A stretch of DNA of 64,000 nucleotides from Phytoseiulus persimilis. Lineage: Eukaryota; Arthropoda; Arachnida; Mesostigmata; Phytoseiidae. Below, in pieces: positions 12,801 to 24,830 of this stretch. Position 1 is the stretch's first letter; the number at the start of each line of letters is the position of its first letter. The DNA is taken from the NCBI GenBank assembly GCA_037576195.1, contig CM075101.1, positions 42,098,001 through 42,162,000 on the forward strand. The letters run 5' to 3'. The notes under the pieces were generated by a model. It made no database searches, was not told the origin of the DNA, and saw only the letters and a list, made by a program, of their open reading frames with translations. The translations under genes were made by a program, and so were the position numbers.

Positions 12801-15800
12801 TGCTTCTTCGAATCCATGCGTTCTGTTCCTCGAGATCTGCCTCTCACGCCGCCATGTTAGGCATCGCACGTTCCGGCACCGAAGTGACAAACGTCCGGAC
12901 CCAGCGCGCCCAATCGATCGCTGGTTTGTTCCACCTCGACATTCGGACGATTGCTACGGGTCTCGGAATGATCTGCGGCACTTGAAGCATGAGGACTTGA
13001 ATAAGGTCGGAACGTGCCCGAAGAGTGCGAATCGCGGAAACCAAAAGAGTGATTCTGATGCCACAAAAAGTTCTCGAGATGCAAATCACGGAATGAGAAG
13101 GGTTGTACGCAAGCCAACAGAACGTTTACTCCGGTGTTTCGTTCGCAGTGGTCAGTCCCGTGATACGGATGAGCCCGTGGCGGCAGACCACTCCAACCTT
13201 ACCGTCCGTACCCGGGGGGCACTTCGGAATAGCTTCACTTATCCCCAAGGAGCAACTCGAACTCGGAGAATCCATCGGCGAAGGTGAATTCGGCTCTGTC
13301 CTCAGAGGTGCGTTGAGTGCGACGGGAGCCGAGGATCTTTCGAATACCTCGAATTTTATCCGATACTCGATATGAATTTTCTCTGGCAACAATGTTCCCT
13401 GTTCAAATATCGAAGAGAAATAACACGCAGAGTTCTACTCGTGCAGGCGTTTGGCGTCGACGGAACGGGAGCACCGCTGTAGCGATCAAAACATTAAGAG
13501 AGGAGCATTCCACGCAAGAAAAACGAGCTGGCTTCGTGCGAGAAGTTGAAATGATGCTCAATCTGGATCATGGGTGTATCGTCAAACTCCTCGGAGTGTG
13601 TCTGGGGCCGCCTTTGATGATGGTGAGTGAGCATCCTCTTCGAATCCATGTTAGAGGCAGCAAAGTTAGTACACATTGACCGACCATGCTTCCTCGGTAA
13701 CAGGTGCAGGAATTGGTACCTTTGGGCAGTCTCCTGAACTACGTGAAGAGTAATCCTGAATCAATCGATCTCGACAAGGACTTCCCGCGCTGGTCACGAC
13801 AGGTGAGAGATCCTCAGAAGGCCAAAGAAAGCTCGGGAGGGCTCACGGGGGACTCAGAATATGGGCCGAATTTCGTGACTCTTTGAGCTACATGCCCCTT
13901 CTCTGACCCAGCGCCAAACCCTGCTCTGACTTCTAACCTTCGCCTGCCGTCGACGCCACCGATCCATGCTCCCATACCCGACCTCGATCCTATCGCTCAT
14001 CCTCCGAGAACTCTTTTTCCAGATCGCTGAAGGTATGAGTTACCTGGAAACGGAGCAATTGGTTCACCGAGACTTAGCAGCGAGAAACATTCTCTTAGCT
14101 TCGCGGATGCAAGCCAAGATCAGCGACTTTGGTCTCTCGCGAGCCCTACAGCTTGGTGACGACTACTACAAAGCAACCACCGGTGGCAAGTGGCCGTTGA
14201 GATGGTATGCCCCTGAGTCGATCAACTTCGGCACATTCAACACCGCGAGCGACGTGTGGAGCTACGGAGTCACTCTGTGGGAAATGTACAGCTTCGGAAA
14301 GCCGCCCTACGGCAATATGACAGGCCTCCAGGTATGTTATCGGTTCCATCGCGATGATTCATTCCAAAATTCATCAAAGTTTGAGATTCTAGATTAGATC
14401 GTGATGTTAAAATCGGGGCAGCAGTACTTGGACATGGAGAAGCGATGATAAAGTACCAGGTCGAGTTTTCGCCGCGGTTCGAGGCCGAATGAAATTGGGA
14501 CCGGAACACGATCCTGGCTCGGATGCTGGATCCATTGAATGCAACACTTCCATGGAAGAGCTTTTACGATGCCATTTCGCGCTCGAATCATATTCTCAAG
14601 ACTTGGAGCGTTCGTATCTGAAAAGCGCACCCCAGAACGAGCTCCACCTCCAAACGTCTGCAATGGCGGCTTCGAATGGCCGTAAGACTCAGAAGCAAAT
14701 GGCGAAGCAAGTTGACTCAGACCTGCGGTCAGATTGGCTTCGCCGCTCATCGAACGAATTCCACGGATCCAAGGCTCGTTGAAATTTTCTTATCACGAAC
14801 GCCAAGGGCGCCACAGAACTTGAGTTATATTCCTCTGTATCAATTCTCAACGAGCGCCCAATCAGCTCCAGAAATTATTCGATACAGGAGGCTATTCTCC
14901 AGCTGTTCAGGTTGAGATCGGACCGGCTCTCCATCTTATTTAGATTTCGATTTCGAGCACCCACAGACAAGCTATCGTCGTTTGCAATTCGACTCAAATC
15001 GCTTCTTGTGCGGTCACTCTTGGCACACTTCTGTTGAATCGCCTCCGAGCGTAGGATTCATCCAAAGTTTGTCTCTATAGAAACGGAATCACGCGAACGT
15101 AAGAAACCACCGCCTCATCCCAAGCAAACAAACTCGAAGAAAATGTCATCGAAATCGGTTGCGATTCGACCGAGCTGAGTATTCTTCCAAGGCTCAGAGA
15201 TAGCTGTCGTTCAAGCCCTGTTGTCAATGGAGGCCTAACGGCGACGGATTGAAAATACCTGTGCGCTTTCGACAGCCTTACGTAATTTACGTATCTGTCT
15301 TCGCGGGGTAGTGTCAGCGCTACCCGGAACCTATTCTTGTTTCTATTCTCCATCTAGTGGGGAAGATTCACCATCGATATTCTAGTTTGTGCATCAAAAT
15401 TCAAGTTCTCGCCCTGATCCGGAACAGATTCCCAGATTTGGAAAGCACGTGTGGATTTTCTCTCTGTGATGAGTGCGATTATCGTTTTGATGCGCTAATC
15501 AGTGGAACCCCTGATCAGTGGAAAGTCCTGATGCATCCGCATCCTCCGGAATCTACCCACTGGATTGCAGATGTTTCGAGAAATCCGTGAAGCCAGCTCC
15601 AATACATTCTAATTTCGAGAGTTGAGTTCAATCTCGATGGATTGCTCGATGTTGCTCCAGACTGCGATGCGAGTTCTGATGTACCCTTTCGAAAGCTCCC
15701 TTGGATTTCAGGTACTTGAATTCGTAGAAAGAGGGAGCCGACTTTCTCAACCACAAGCATGCCCAGAGTGGTGCTACGAAATCATGCTGGGCTGCTGGAG

Positions 15801-15888
15801 TTTGTCGCCAGAAGATCGGCCCACTTTCAGAACCATGGCTCAGAAATTCCGGGAAAACATCACCAGTTCAAACGTCGTCATCGTGTAA
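9834..15888 (+). CDS. Shark: Shark-type SH2-ankyrin-SH2 non-receptor tyrosine kinase
   Basis: Cytoplasmic tyrosine kinase related to Drosophila Shark, which acts downstream of the Draper engulfment receptor and in dorsal closure. Ten exons join in phase: 9834-9993, 10329-10631, 11679-11950, 12117-12405, 12536-12718, 13149-13307, 13447-13622, 13704-13802, 14023-14331, 15712-15888, giving 708 codons plus stop. Order: SH2 (from [15 protein letters not shown], with the arginine of GLYLVRKS), ankyrin repeats (exons 2-4), second SH2 ([17 protein letters not shown]), then kinase. Kinase motifs are [23 protein letters not shown], paired activation-loop tyrosines (DDYYKA), RWYAPES and [12 protein letters not shown]. 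The linker between SH2 and kinase is only about 35-40 residues, much shorter than in Drosophila; an exon missed in the 430-bp intron 12719-13148 is possible. The start is uncertain: the ATG at 9834 directly follows an acceptor-like TTTCAG, so it may begin a second exon. An in-frame ATG also lies at 9819. Confidence 0.93.
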
Positions 15889-16013
15889 TGCAACATTATC
15901 CGTCCAACCTGGAACGCTCTTATGTATGTACAAGTGAATTATAGATATTTTGTCAATAGTAGGGCTCCATTCGTTCGACTCGCAAGAAGGGAACTCACAG
16001 TCATAGAGCCTTG

Positions 16014-16019
16014 AATAAA
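16014..16019 (+). promoter_or_regulatory. Poly(A) signal of Shark
   Basis: AATAAA about 126 bases after the Shark stop codon, and the first canonical signal downstream. Confidence 0.7.
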
Positions 16020-18459
16020 TACCGCATGATTATCGACTGTAGCTAGCTGAGATCATTCGTAGCACAAAATACTACGAGAGAGACAGCTTGCCGTTTCTCC
16101 CGAGAACTATGGTCCAATCAGCATGATGCCATCGACGACATGAGGAGCATTCACGTTCAATTTCGCTCACTAACGGGCATCCCAAGCTGGGTTGAGCAGC
16201 GGTGTTTCCCGACCTTCAACCGAGTATACCCAGATATTGAGCTAAATCTTCTTCCGTTCTCGAATTCGGAGGCTCACTCAAAACTACTTGAGAACAAGGC
16301 ATCGCTAGTGAGAGACTTGTCGGATGACCCACGTGGACAATCCGAGAAAGATGAATATTCTGTCGGAACTAAAAATCTTTCGTCACGAATGAGCAGACAG
16401 CTCAATACTACCTCGCTGAGGTTATCAAAAGAAGATTCCCGCCTGTCATCTGCTCGGCTCTCTTTCATGTACAGGATTTTAGGTCGCAGTGGCCAGCATC
16501 TGATCATTCGACGACCCGGACAATCAACGCATTCTCCGACAGCGTGGAGGATCGTTCAGGCTAAAGTGGAGTGGAATATAGTGGATGCCTTTTGAATCAT
16601 TGGCTCAGACATTTCCCCGCTATCCAGCTCTTTCGCTGTTATTAGCACAGCCGATGGTCGAAATATCTGTCTCAAGCTGAAGCATCCGAAATCTCCCCAA
16701 CCGCAGGTTTCCAAACACAAGCGGTTGAATCGGATCGCTATGAGCCCGGATCGAGGTGAGCAGTGTCCGACGAGAAAGCTAGCAGAGGTAGCTTACCACC
16801 GTCGTTCTCAATAGGAGTTCAGCGCGACAGCTCCAAGGTCACCCGCTGATTTTATCTGTACAATTGATCTCACTGCCCTACACGCGAACTTCAGTCGGAA
16901 AACCAGTTCGCACCGCTGTATTTGCGGGAACGTCGTCCCCTCCGAATTTGGAACGGGAGGAGTCAGTTTCGTGCTTGTTTCGCGGATGTTGCGCTCTTGA
17001 CCTTGAGTGGTCTCGTGCCATTCGGTTGGGGCACGTGGTGGCGGTCGGTGATGAATTGTTTTGGGCTTACGAGCGAAAATTCGATTGCTGTTATGTTCCG
17101 GAGCAGATGTTCCTCCGGCCGTAATCGGAGTGATTCGACGCGAGCTCCTTGCGTTGGATCCGCTCCTTGATCGGTTTTCGTTCGGCTCGTTATGATAAGA
17201 ACTCAGGGACTGAGGACGCGATGGATGACCATGCCGATTCTCCTCGGAAACATACTCGGCCGAGAAGCCTGACCTTAGTTGATCATGAGAGCGTTCTCAA
17301 TATTATCTGCACTTTGATGTGCCTTGAAACCATCATATGAATCCAGTACTATAACTGGCGCTATCTGCCTGGTACGCGCATCGGTCAGCGACAGACTCGT
17401 GGTGAAGGTCGCCCGCGATCGTTGTTCTGGACTGATTCCAGAGATCTTTCCGCTTCTCAGTCGAAACGGGGGTTCCTCAATGCTCGACCTTGAGCTAATG
17501 GTAGAGACGTGAGACGGGAACACACTTTTCTTCGAGAACCGGACAGGACACGAATGCTGAAACCGGACATCGAAACTGGGAAATTCGGGATTCACTGAAT
17601 CATGTGGATGGAGAGAGGCCTTGCTGTCGAAACTCTCTCTCTAGCACATGCAATATGAGAGAATCTTCTCAGATACCCGACTCGAAAAAATGAATCATCT
17701 CTGTTTTCATGATTTTTCTGCTTCGTTGGGAAGAGGTCCTGCCGGTTACTTCTCGAAAAGAGAACTCCGAAGGCGCCGCTTAAGGCTGTGTTCTAGAAAT
17801 GGACTGATTCCCCTGGAAAGCGGGGAGCCAGATACTCCGAACTCTCGGAAACTGGACCAACCAGGCTAACGCGAACACAAGGCCCGAGAGCCGCCTGGAT
17901 GCTCCATTTCCCGAAAAGCTAAAGCTCTCACTTGAAGTTCTACATCTCTGTTCGCGCTCAACTAGCAGCTTTTCGCCTCGACCCGACACTCCATACCGTT
18001 TTAGCACGAACCCGGGCGGAAGGATGCCCCGTACTTCAATAACGTTCGTGTCACCCTGGATTCGGTTCGAGAAAAATTAGGAGCAGTTAGTGCGTGTTGT
18101 CGGCGCACCGAGTGTTTCCCTCGTCTTCTCGCCCTTCAGGAGAACTACAGTCGTGCCTCTGCCACGCAGGTCCGGGATCCCACCCGAAACGCATTTTCCA
18201 GGAGGTGATTTCCGTGGCTAAAATACCTGGATCGGGCTGCTCTGGGTGGAGGGTCGCCGTATTAGATTCGGCCAAACCTTGTTTCTGACGGAAGTGGCGG
18301 TTGCTCCTTCGATGATTCGCAAACGGAAGGAGGTCGGCGAAACCCTTCCTCGGTTCCAAGAGGGTCTGCGCATGGGTGAACATCAGAACAAGGGAGGCCC
18401 CGCTGGAGTGGCTCCGCTGTGGTGGGCCGCTGGGCACACAAACAGCAAGTAGAATTGGT
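16020..18459. other. Intergenic, Shark to first FABP
   Basis: No recognisable gene. A 151-codon plus-strand frame at 16140-16595 begins with ATG but matches no family I know and has no supporting splice or poly(A) context. The 3' part should contain the distal promoter of the FABP that follows. Confidence 0.5.
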
Positions 18460-18483
18460 CGATAGGAACTCTCTCCTGTCGAG
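18460..18483 (+). promoter_or_regulatory. FABP shared upstream block, copy 1
   Basis: A 24-bp stretch (core AGGAACTCTCTCCTGTCGAG) that recurs identically at 29836-29859, upstream of the other FABP gene. It ends 92 bases before the ATG used here. Similarity fades outward on both sides. Conservation between otherwise diverged flanks suggests a promoter or 5' UTR element; the function is inferred from position only. Confidence 0.55.
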
Positions 18484-18574
18484 AGATACCAGACCAGAAA
18501 ACTGAGGAGCGGCATACATCTGACTCAGAAGTTGGAGCCGTCGCGCGGAAATTATCGCTCCCCGACGTATGACT

Positions 18575-19704
18575 ATGAGTCAGTTCATCGGATCATGGAA
18601 GCTCATTGAGAGCCAGAACTTCGACAGTTTATTGTCCGAGATGGGGGTCAGTGAGTATCGAGCTCGTCGGCACTGTGTTCGCGAAATGTGACGACTCGTG
18701 ATCGATTCCATCAGAAAAAGGTTGGACCTGAGGAGCGAAGCAGCGCTCTGGACATTGAAACGGAGCAGCGATTGTTTCTGATCGATTCAATTTCGTTCTC
18801 TCTCTCTTTGTGTGGCTTCGGTGTTGTTCGGTGTTCCATGAGTCGATCCCCATGGAGGGCCCGGTGCGGAATTCCCGAAGAAAAACCTCTTCTCCCGCTC
18901 AACTCCCATATAGCGAACGACCCGAGAAAGCCCAGGTTTCGTAGGTTCCCTGTAGGAATAGCAGAACACTGCCATTCAGGATTCGAGAGTTGTGGTACAT
19001 TTATATCTGAAGCGATTGGACCCATCGGAAAAAGGTTCATCGGATCATTTCAGACTTCGTTCTCCGTAAGGTCGCTCGGTCTGTGACTCCAACCGTCAAG
19101 ATCAGCCAAAATGGAGATAAGTGGAGATTCGAGGTCGTGACCATTCTGAAGAAGTCTGCGCTCGAATTCAAGGTGAACACATAGACGATCATTTCCATTG
19201 TTTCCTCAGAGACCACTGGTCTCCGGAACGGGCCGATAGTGAGGATTGGAACCTTTCGGATCAGGAGCTCGATCGCTGAATAGTTTCGTCACGATTGTGT
19301 TGTCGATTGCATCAAGCTCACATTTTGGATCGGAGCAGAACCTTAATGGCGTTCATCATATGGTTGATTGCAAGTGACGTCTGAGCGACTTCACGACTTG
19401 CGAATTAAACTCCGGCTCCGAACGTCCTGCGCGGGAGGGGTCAGTGTGGTTTGGATTCGAGCAAAGGTCTCACGCTCAGTGTTCTCTACAGTTGGGCGAA
19501 GAGTTCGTAGAGAAGCGTTTGGACGGTTTGGAAGTACGCACAATCGTGGTTATGGAAGGAGACAGAATAGTCCAGAAACAGCTCGCCAACGAGGCCAGAA
19601 AGCTGAAGGAAGTTATCGTCACCCGTTGGGTCGAAGAAGATCTACTCATCGTGATTGCCGAATGCAACAAGGTCGTCTCCACGAGGAAATACGTTAAGCA
19701 GTGA
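18575..19704 (+). CDS. Cellular fatty-acid-binding protein, paralogue 1
   Basis: Small cytosolic lipid carrier of the FABP/CRABP beta-barrel family; mite members are the group-13 allergens. Three exons, 18575-18650, 19054-19172 and 19492-19704, join in phases 1 and 0 to give 135 residues, the usual family length. The N-terminus MSQFIGSWKLIESQNFDSLL carries the family signature (GxWKL..S.NFD..L). Exon 2 holds NFVLRKVARSVTPT and the G-D-KW strand turn. Exon 3 runs from LGEEFVEKRLDG to the C-terminal STRKY, which contains the Arg-x-Tyr fatty-acid-carboxylate-binding pair. An in-frame ATG two codons upstream (18569) is an alternative start; I prefer 18575 because the paralogue at 30189 starts at the matching residue. 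Exon sizes (76, 119 and 213 bases) are identical in the two paralogues, so they arose by duplication. Confidence 0.95.
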
Positions 19705-19990
19705 ATTCGGAGCATCTGGCGAGGTTTGTCGGAGAAGTCCACTTCAATCTTTTTTCCTTCACGCGGAACAGAATATTTTTCTGGCGAGCTTTCAAGAAGG
19801 AAAATGGTGAGCTGGTACCGAGGGAAGTGAAGTATCCTCGAATATTGATGCCCGTTCATGCTCTTCTGCGTTTCCTAATGCATCTGACAGTTTCGATCTG
19901 TTTCTCTCTCGAGACGATATTCGACCGCTGTACACGTGAATGCAATGTATGTGATTCAGCAGCCGGCAATGTCTGAAATCGCTGTCAGCG

Positions 19991-19996
19991 AATAAA
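19991..19996 (+). promoter_or_regulatory. Poly(A) signal of FABP 1
   Basis: AATAAA 287 bases past the stop codon, just before the inserted pogo-like element. Confidence 0.6.
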
Positions 19997-20031
19997 TATG
20001 ATCAAGTCTCCTCCCCTGATCACTCGAAGTA

Positions 20032-20370
20032 CAGTACACCTCGATTATTTCTACTAATTGATGCAAAAAAAAGTTGAAATGATCGAAAATTGAAATAATC
20101 GACAGATGACAAAATCACCCACATTCTTTGACTCCGCAACCGATTCGGGGGGTGGCAGTCCGAGTTCGAACGCTAAGCGATCCAGAATCAAACGAGATAT
20201 ATTGACGATGGAAGATTCTGAACTATGGATTCATCTTCCACATAAGAATACGCTCCCGCTCGACATCCTTTGGCCTGTTCCGCAGAGTTGAAATAATCGA
20301 GGTTGAAATGCGAAAGGTTGGAATAATCAAAGTTGAAATAATCGGAGTTGAAATAATCGAGGTTGTACTG
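20032..20370. mobile_element. Non-autonomous pogo/Tigger-like element
   Basis: 339-bp element with terminal inverted repeats beginning CAGTACACCTCGATTATTTC on the left and CAGTACAACCTCGATTATTTC-like on the reverse-complemented right. Both ends are flanked by TA (20030-20031 and 20371-20372), the target duplication of Tc1/mariner-pogo elements. The CAGT..CCTCGATTAT end is typical of the pogo/Tigger group. The right end contains five tandem 15-bp units of the GTTGAAATAATCGAG type (20288-20362). The interior keeps a 61-codon frame (20106-20291) with a basic KRSRIKRDILTMED stretch, reminiscent of the start of a Tigger DNA-binding domain. It therefore looks like an internally deleted derivative unable to mobilise itself. 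Confidence 0.8.
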
Positions 20371-22924
20371 TACAAAATAATCATGAGCTGCGATCTAGAG
20401 GATACTCTCAAACGGATTGGAAGAACTAAATAAGACTCGAATATCGGAGATCGGTTCCTGCTCTGCTACCTCTACAAAGTTCAACTACGGTCCAGAGAAA
20501 TTAGGGCCCGCGAGGTAGAGCCGTCGCTGTGGCACCGTTCCGGCCTGTCTCGTCTTGACCATTGAGCGGCCGGAAAGATTCTGCCTCTCGGAGGAAAAGA
20601 CATGTATTCAGTTTCCCGCATTCTCTCGGGAGTTCGGAAGTGGGGTCTCCTGTGATTTCCACGGATCCATCGCGGGGGATCGTACCTGCCTCGATACGTT
20701 CGCTCGACTAACTCTCGCAAGCATCTTCTCTCATCCCCAAGAACCCTGCTCTGGTAGATTCCTCGGATAATCCGAGTCCCTCCTCTCATCGCTCGAACGG
20801 TTTCTGGTCCTGATCAATTCTGTCTCATGTCTCACTACCATGACCTTACCATGCGGGGCGAGAAATAAGCAGGAAATGATGAGTTCAATGAGCAGAATAG
20901 TTTCCGTTCCATTCAGTGCCACCGCTATCCTGGCGAGTGCGTTCGCTAGATCGGAACTTTCTTCTCAGGGGTCAATAACCAAGATTTATAGGAATTCCAA
21001 CGTGGAATGATGAACGAAAGGGACTGAACATAACGCTGACCCCGACGCCTGTAAATCACGTTCGTTTGGACCATCCCAGCTGATGACTAGACCATCCAGA
21101 TCATCATGAGTCTTCTGGTCGCTGAGCTCGGAGAGGGCGTCATTTTTGGCGGCATGGCGCAGGAAGCCCGGTTCCCCGGACACCAAATTCCCAGAACCTG
21201 GTTCCTCCTGCCCTTTTCAGCACCTCTAGATCCCGAGCTAGCGGGAGTGAACCTCGTGCTGTCCAGCTCGCCCTCTCTCCCGTTCCATTTGGCGAACTCG
21301 ACTCCATCTACCCTGATGCACGTTGACCTAGTGGATAGACTCATGGTGCCATAAATACCTGAATCTCGAGGTGAAGCACGGGGCCCCACCATTCACTTCG
21401 AAGTGTTTCGAAGGCTGGCCGCCTCGAATGGGAGCGAAAACGACACAGTCACGTAACAGGGAGAGGGAGGTAATGAAAAGTTGACTCCCGCTGAGTATGC
21501 GCTCTGCGATCGGCGAACGGAGAATTCCGGGAAACTGAGTTTGGAAGGTGGACAACGGTGAACCTGGTTCCGAAAATATGATCTCCGCAGAATAGAGCTC
21601 CGTGAATACGCTTTTCGTAGAGCTGGGTTCCGAGGAGGTTCTCGGATAACTGGATGCTGACCTTCGAAATACAGGTCTTGCTGGAAGGAAGTCTCGAATG
21701 CCGAATGACCAACCTTGAGGGGACTTCCCAATCAGGGACACTCCCGATCTCGAGGTCTACGGAGAACTCAGATGAGCAGAGAGGAACGCGATCGGGTTCT
21801 CGCTCCGGAAACCCTTCCACTCCCCGTTTATGTCGGTTCCAAAACCGTTCTTCGTCGTTTGGTTTCTTCTGGAAAAGTTGGAATCTCCGTTGTCGGAAGA
21901 GCTACTTGGATTGAAACTCGCCGATCGAAATCAATCTTGCTTCTACGAGTTAATGACGAATGTACACCGTTTCAAGTCCCGAAGAAATCAGGAACTGGGA
22001 CACTCCCTCAGGCTGATCCCTCCGGATGGCTAGAATGCCGATCAGACCAACTGATCTTTTCGGGTTCCTGAGAGAAAGGTTTTCCGCGGAACAATTCGTC
22101 GGAGGTACGGTCAGCGGTGCCCAAACCACCGATACACCGATCGTAGCCCACTATAGTTCTTCGAAGAGACCGAAGAAGGCATACACTTTTTTTTTATGCG
22201 TAAATTTCTCGATTGCGATGATTCGAGTCCAAATAACTCAATGATAACCAGCCCGCATCGACTCAAGGGAATGCGTCATCGAAATCATAATGACCGATCT
22301 AAGAGAATACGTCACCGAAATGATATTGCTCAATTCAGAGTTCACAAGGCAATTTTCCGAGCAGAGTCTGTGGAGAGCGATTCAACCGATCTCAATCTGA
22401 CAGAGAAATGCATCTGAGAAACAACCTCAGAGATGCTTCGAGTCGCGACAGCATTCTTGCGACGACGAAGCCGAGAGGAATATGACCCCACCTGAGCTAA
22501 CGAGACCATTCAAGCAAACGGAGGAGCAGAATCGAAGATCGGGACGTTTAGTAACCGACGTCAGCGAAGCCAGGCAGCAATATATATATATACTGACACA
22601 AGACGCTGTCCGACATTAGGTTGCGCGTCTACGCCGAGCCGGAAAAAAAAACATATGACCCAAATTGATGGGGCCCCAAAGACAGGCGAAACCATGAGCA
22701 TTCCAGCACCACAGTGGAAAAGATTGGAGAAATCTCTGAAAATGTGTCTGTGCCAGAGAATGGTGACGGCTTCCAAGCAACCGAGATGACGTTAAATCTC
22801 ACGCTGGTCGCGAAAAGCTTGTCGTATACCACAAGAAACCTCAACTCCCAAGGCAATCCTTTCTCCCAAGAGAATCGGCTAACTCACCATAACTGGGAAG
22901 CAGATTGATTCGACACTTGCGACG

Positions 22925-23456
22925 ATGACCGCTTCCTCCGCGGCTGAGGCAGATAGAACACCAGCAAAGGTCTTCAAAACAGTAGACGGCACCGGATACA
23001 ATTTTGTATCAGATCTCTTCAATGATATCCAACAAGATATCCATGGAACACCACAAGAATGGAGGATGGGCAGTATGTCCCCAATCGGAAAGCCGAACTC
23101 GATGATATCGAAAAATGCTCGTCGAAGACCTGATGGAGCAGTAAGACCTCCAAGAAACGGAGGCGTCAAGGGAATTCCTTCGTATGCACGAAGACAAATT
23201 GTCATCAGTCGACCATGAGTTGTTCTACACTACTGGAATGACAATCACCGAATGGAGAAGACCGAGTCGGAGGAACCGCTACCTCGTGTTCAGATTCGCC
23301 GACCACGGTCTCCACGCTCAACTTTGTATGAAGAAAGTGTACTACGAGCCGGATGAGGATTGTCGATGTCGAAGGTGTGGACTATTGTGCTCGAAAAACC
23401 ATGCAATTCACTGTATACTATTCAGGAGCATTCCCAGTCTAGCGAAGCTCGGGTAG
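22925..23456 (+). other. Unrecognised open frames with a Cys-rich segment
   Basis: Two overlapping frames: 22925-23218 (97 codons, real ATG) and 23184-23456. The second contains CRCRRCGLLCSKNHAIHC, a Cys/His cluster that could be a zinc-binding knuckle, of the kind found near the C-terminus of some non-LTR retrotransposon polymerases. I do not recognise the family. There are no clear splice sites or promoter, so this may be decayed transposon sequence or chance. Confidence 0.22.
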
Positions 23457-24086
23457 TCAGAAAACAGGGTGTGGAAGAATATGTGAATCATGTGTCGTAA
23501 GGAAGTATCTGTTACAAATGACAATAAATCAAAATCGATACGGAGCAGCTATCAGAGATGCGAAATAGGCTCAGGAGGGATCGCAGAGAGGTTGAGTGGA
23601 CAGGATCGCAGGAGCCGAACCTCTTCATCCCGACGACTGAAATTGAAATCGCGAGAGCCCAGAAGAAGAGGCTATATCGCATATTTGTTGACGCCACGAG
23701 AGCGCATCAAACCGATAGAAAGAGGTTTTGCCGAATCGTGCAGGACAGGCTAATGGGCTAGCCACTGCTCGAACACATTTAAAGGATGCCCGTACCACCC
23801 TGAAATGTCCATACTGATTCGACACTCTCTCCAATCCTCCCCAGCCTATACTCTACGAAGTTGGCACGCGGACTCTTGGCAACAGGACGAGGATTTGGGT
23901 TCACAAAGGAAGGCAACTTCTCGAACATGAGAGGAAACACATCCTCCATCATTCCCTGGCTTCTGTTTGAAGATGATTGGGGTACCTACGAAGATGTGGA
24001 GGGGCTTCTCGAAATCACCCCAAGGTTGATCTTGGGTTCGGAACGCTCAGCTCCAGAAGTGGTTACACGACGCAGTCAATGGATTT

Positions 24087-24306
24087 GATGGGTAGTATGA
24101 GGGCTTTTTTGCCGGAAAACCAGATTCTCAACCGGTTGGTCCAATTCAGGACCTTCTTCCCGCTGAGTCACCGACCAGCGCACCGACATCGCGGAATAGA
24201 AAAGAGGGATCTGGATTGTGAGGAACTGAGTTTCGGTATTTGGATGTCGGGGACCCGGTTGAGAATCTGGTTTTCTGGCGAAAAGAAAGCCCCCATACTA
24301 CCTATC
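24087..24306. repeat. Foldback element with arms of about 53 bp
   Basis: The left arm (24087-24139) and right arm (about 24251-24306) are reverse complements at roughly 85-90 percent, with a central identical block AACCAGATTCTCAACCGG. About 110 bases separate them. The structure fits a small inverted-repeat transposon (MITE) or a long hairpin. No clear target duplication is visible. Confidence 0.75.
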
Positions 24307-24681
24307 CTATCCATATCTGGAACAGCTGTATACAGCGGTGGTCCGTAGAATAGCTAGTAAGAAAAAACAACTCGTAGAGGAAGGAGAGCGCTTCTCGGTG
24401 CGGACGGCATTCTCGAGAGAAATTCCCATCACAGCAGAGGAAATCGACTCGGGAGCTCGCCATATTCCACTTTTCAGAGGTCGTCTCCCGAGTCCGGCAG
24501 GTCGGAACGGCGGTGGCTATGCGAAGCCGTGAGTGAACCACATTGTGGTACAAGAACGGGGCTCCCAATTGCTCTTTGATTTTTTTGTAATCGGACCCCC
24601 AGGCCGAGAGCCATGGATGTTTCTACCTCGGTCGCTCATCAGTAGAAAAAAAAATAGAGCCTTCCCAACTCCATGCCTTCA

Positions 24682-24830
24682 ACATGCGAGCTCGAGACTC
24701 ACGTAGATCATCAGAAATAGAGTCTATACACTACATCAGCACTGTGGAATATCGGCTCAAGACTTCCGGACAAGTCGTCCAAAGCCGCAACGCGTTTCTC
24801 ATGATCTACGTGAGTCTCGAGCTCGGACGT
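24682..24830. repeat. Foldback element with arms of about 34 bp
   Basis: The left arm (24682-24715) and right arm (24796-24830) are reverse complements. They share a perfect 24-bp core that includes GAGACTCACGTAGATCAT, with only a few mismatches outside it. About 80 bases lie between them. It could be a foldback transposon or a transcribed hairpin; there is no coding content. Confidence 0.75.

Noticed and set aside
18087..18515. 142-codon minus-strand frame sharing STGESSYR with a frame at 29721-30065
   Set aside because: The shared peptide is only the antisense reading of the identical 24-bp block upstream of both FABP genes.
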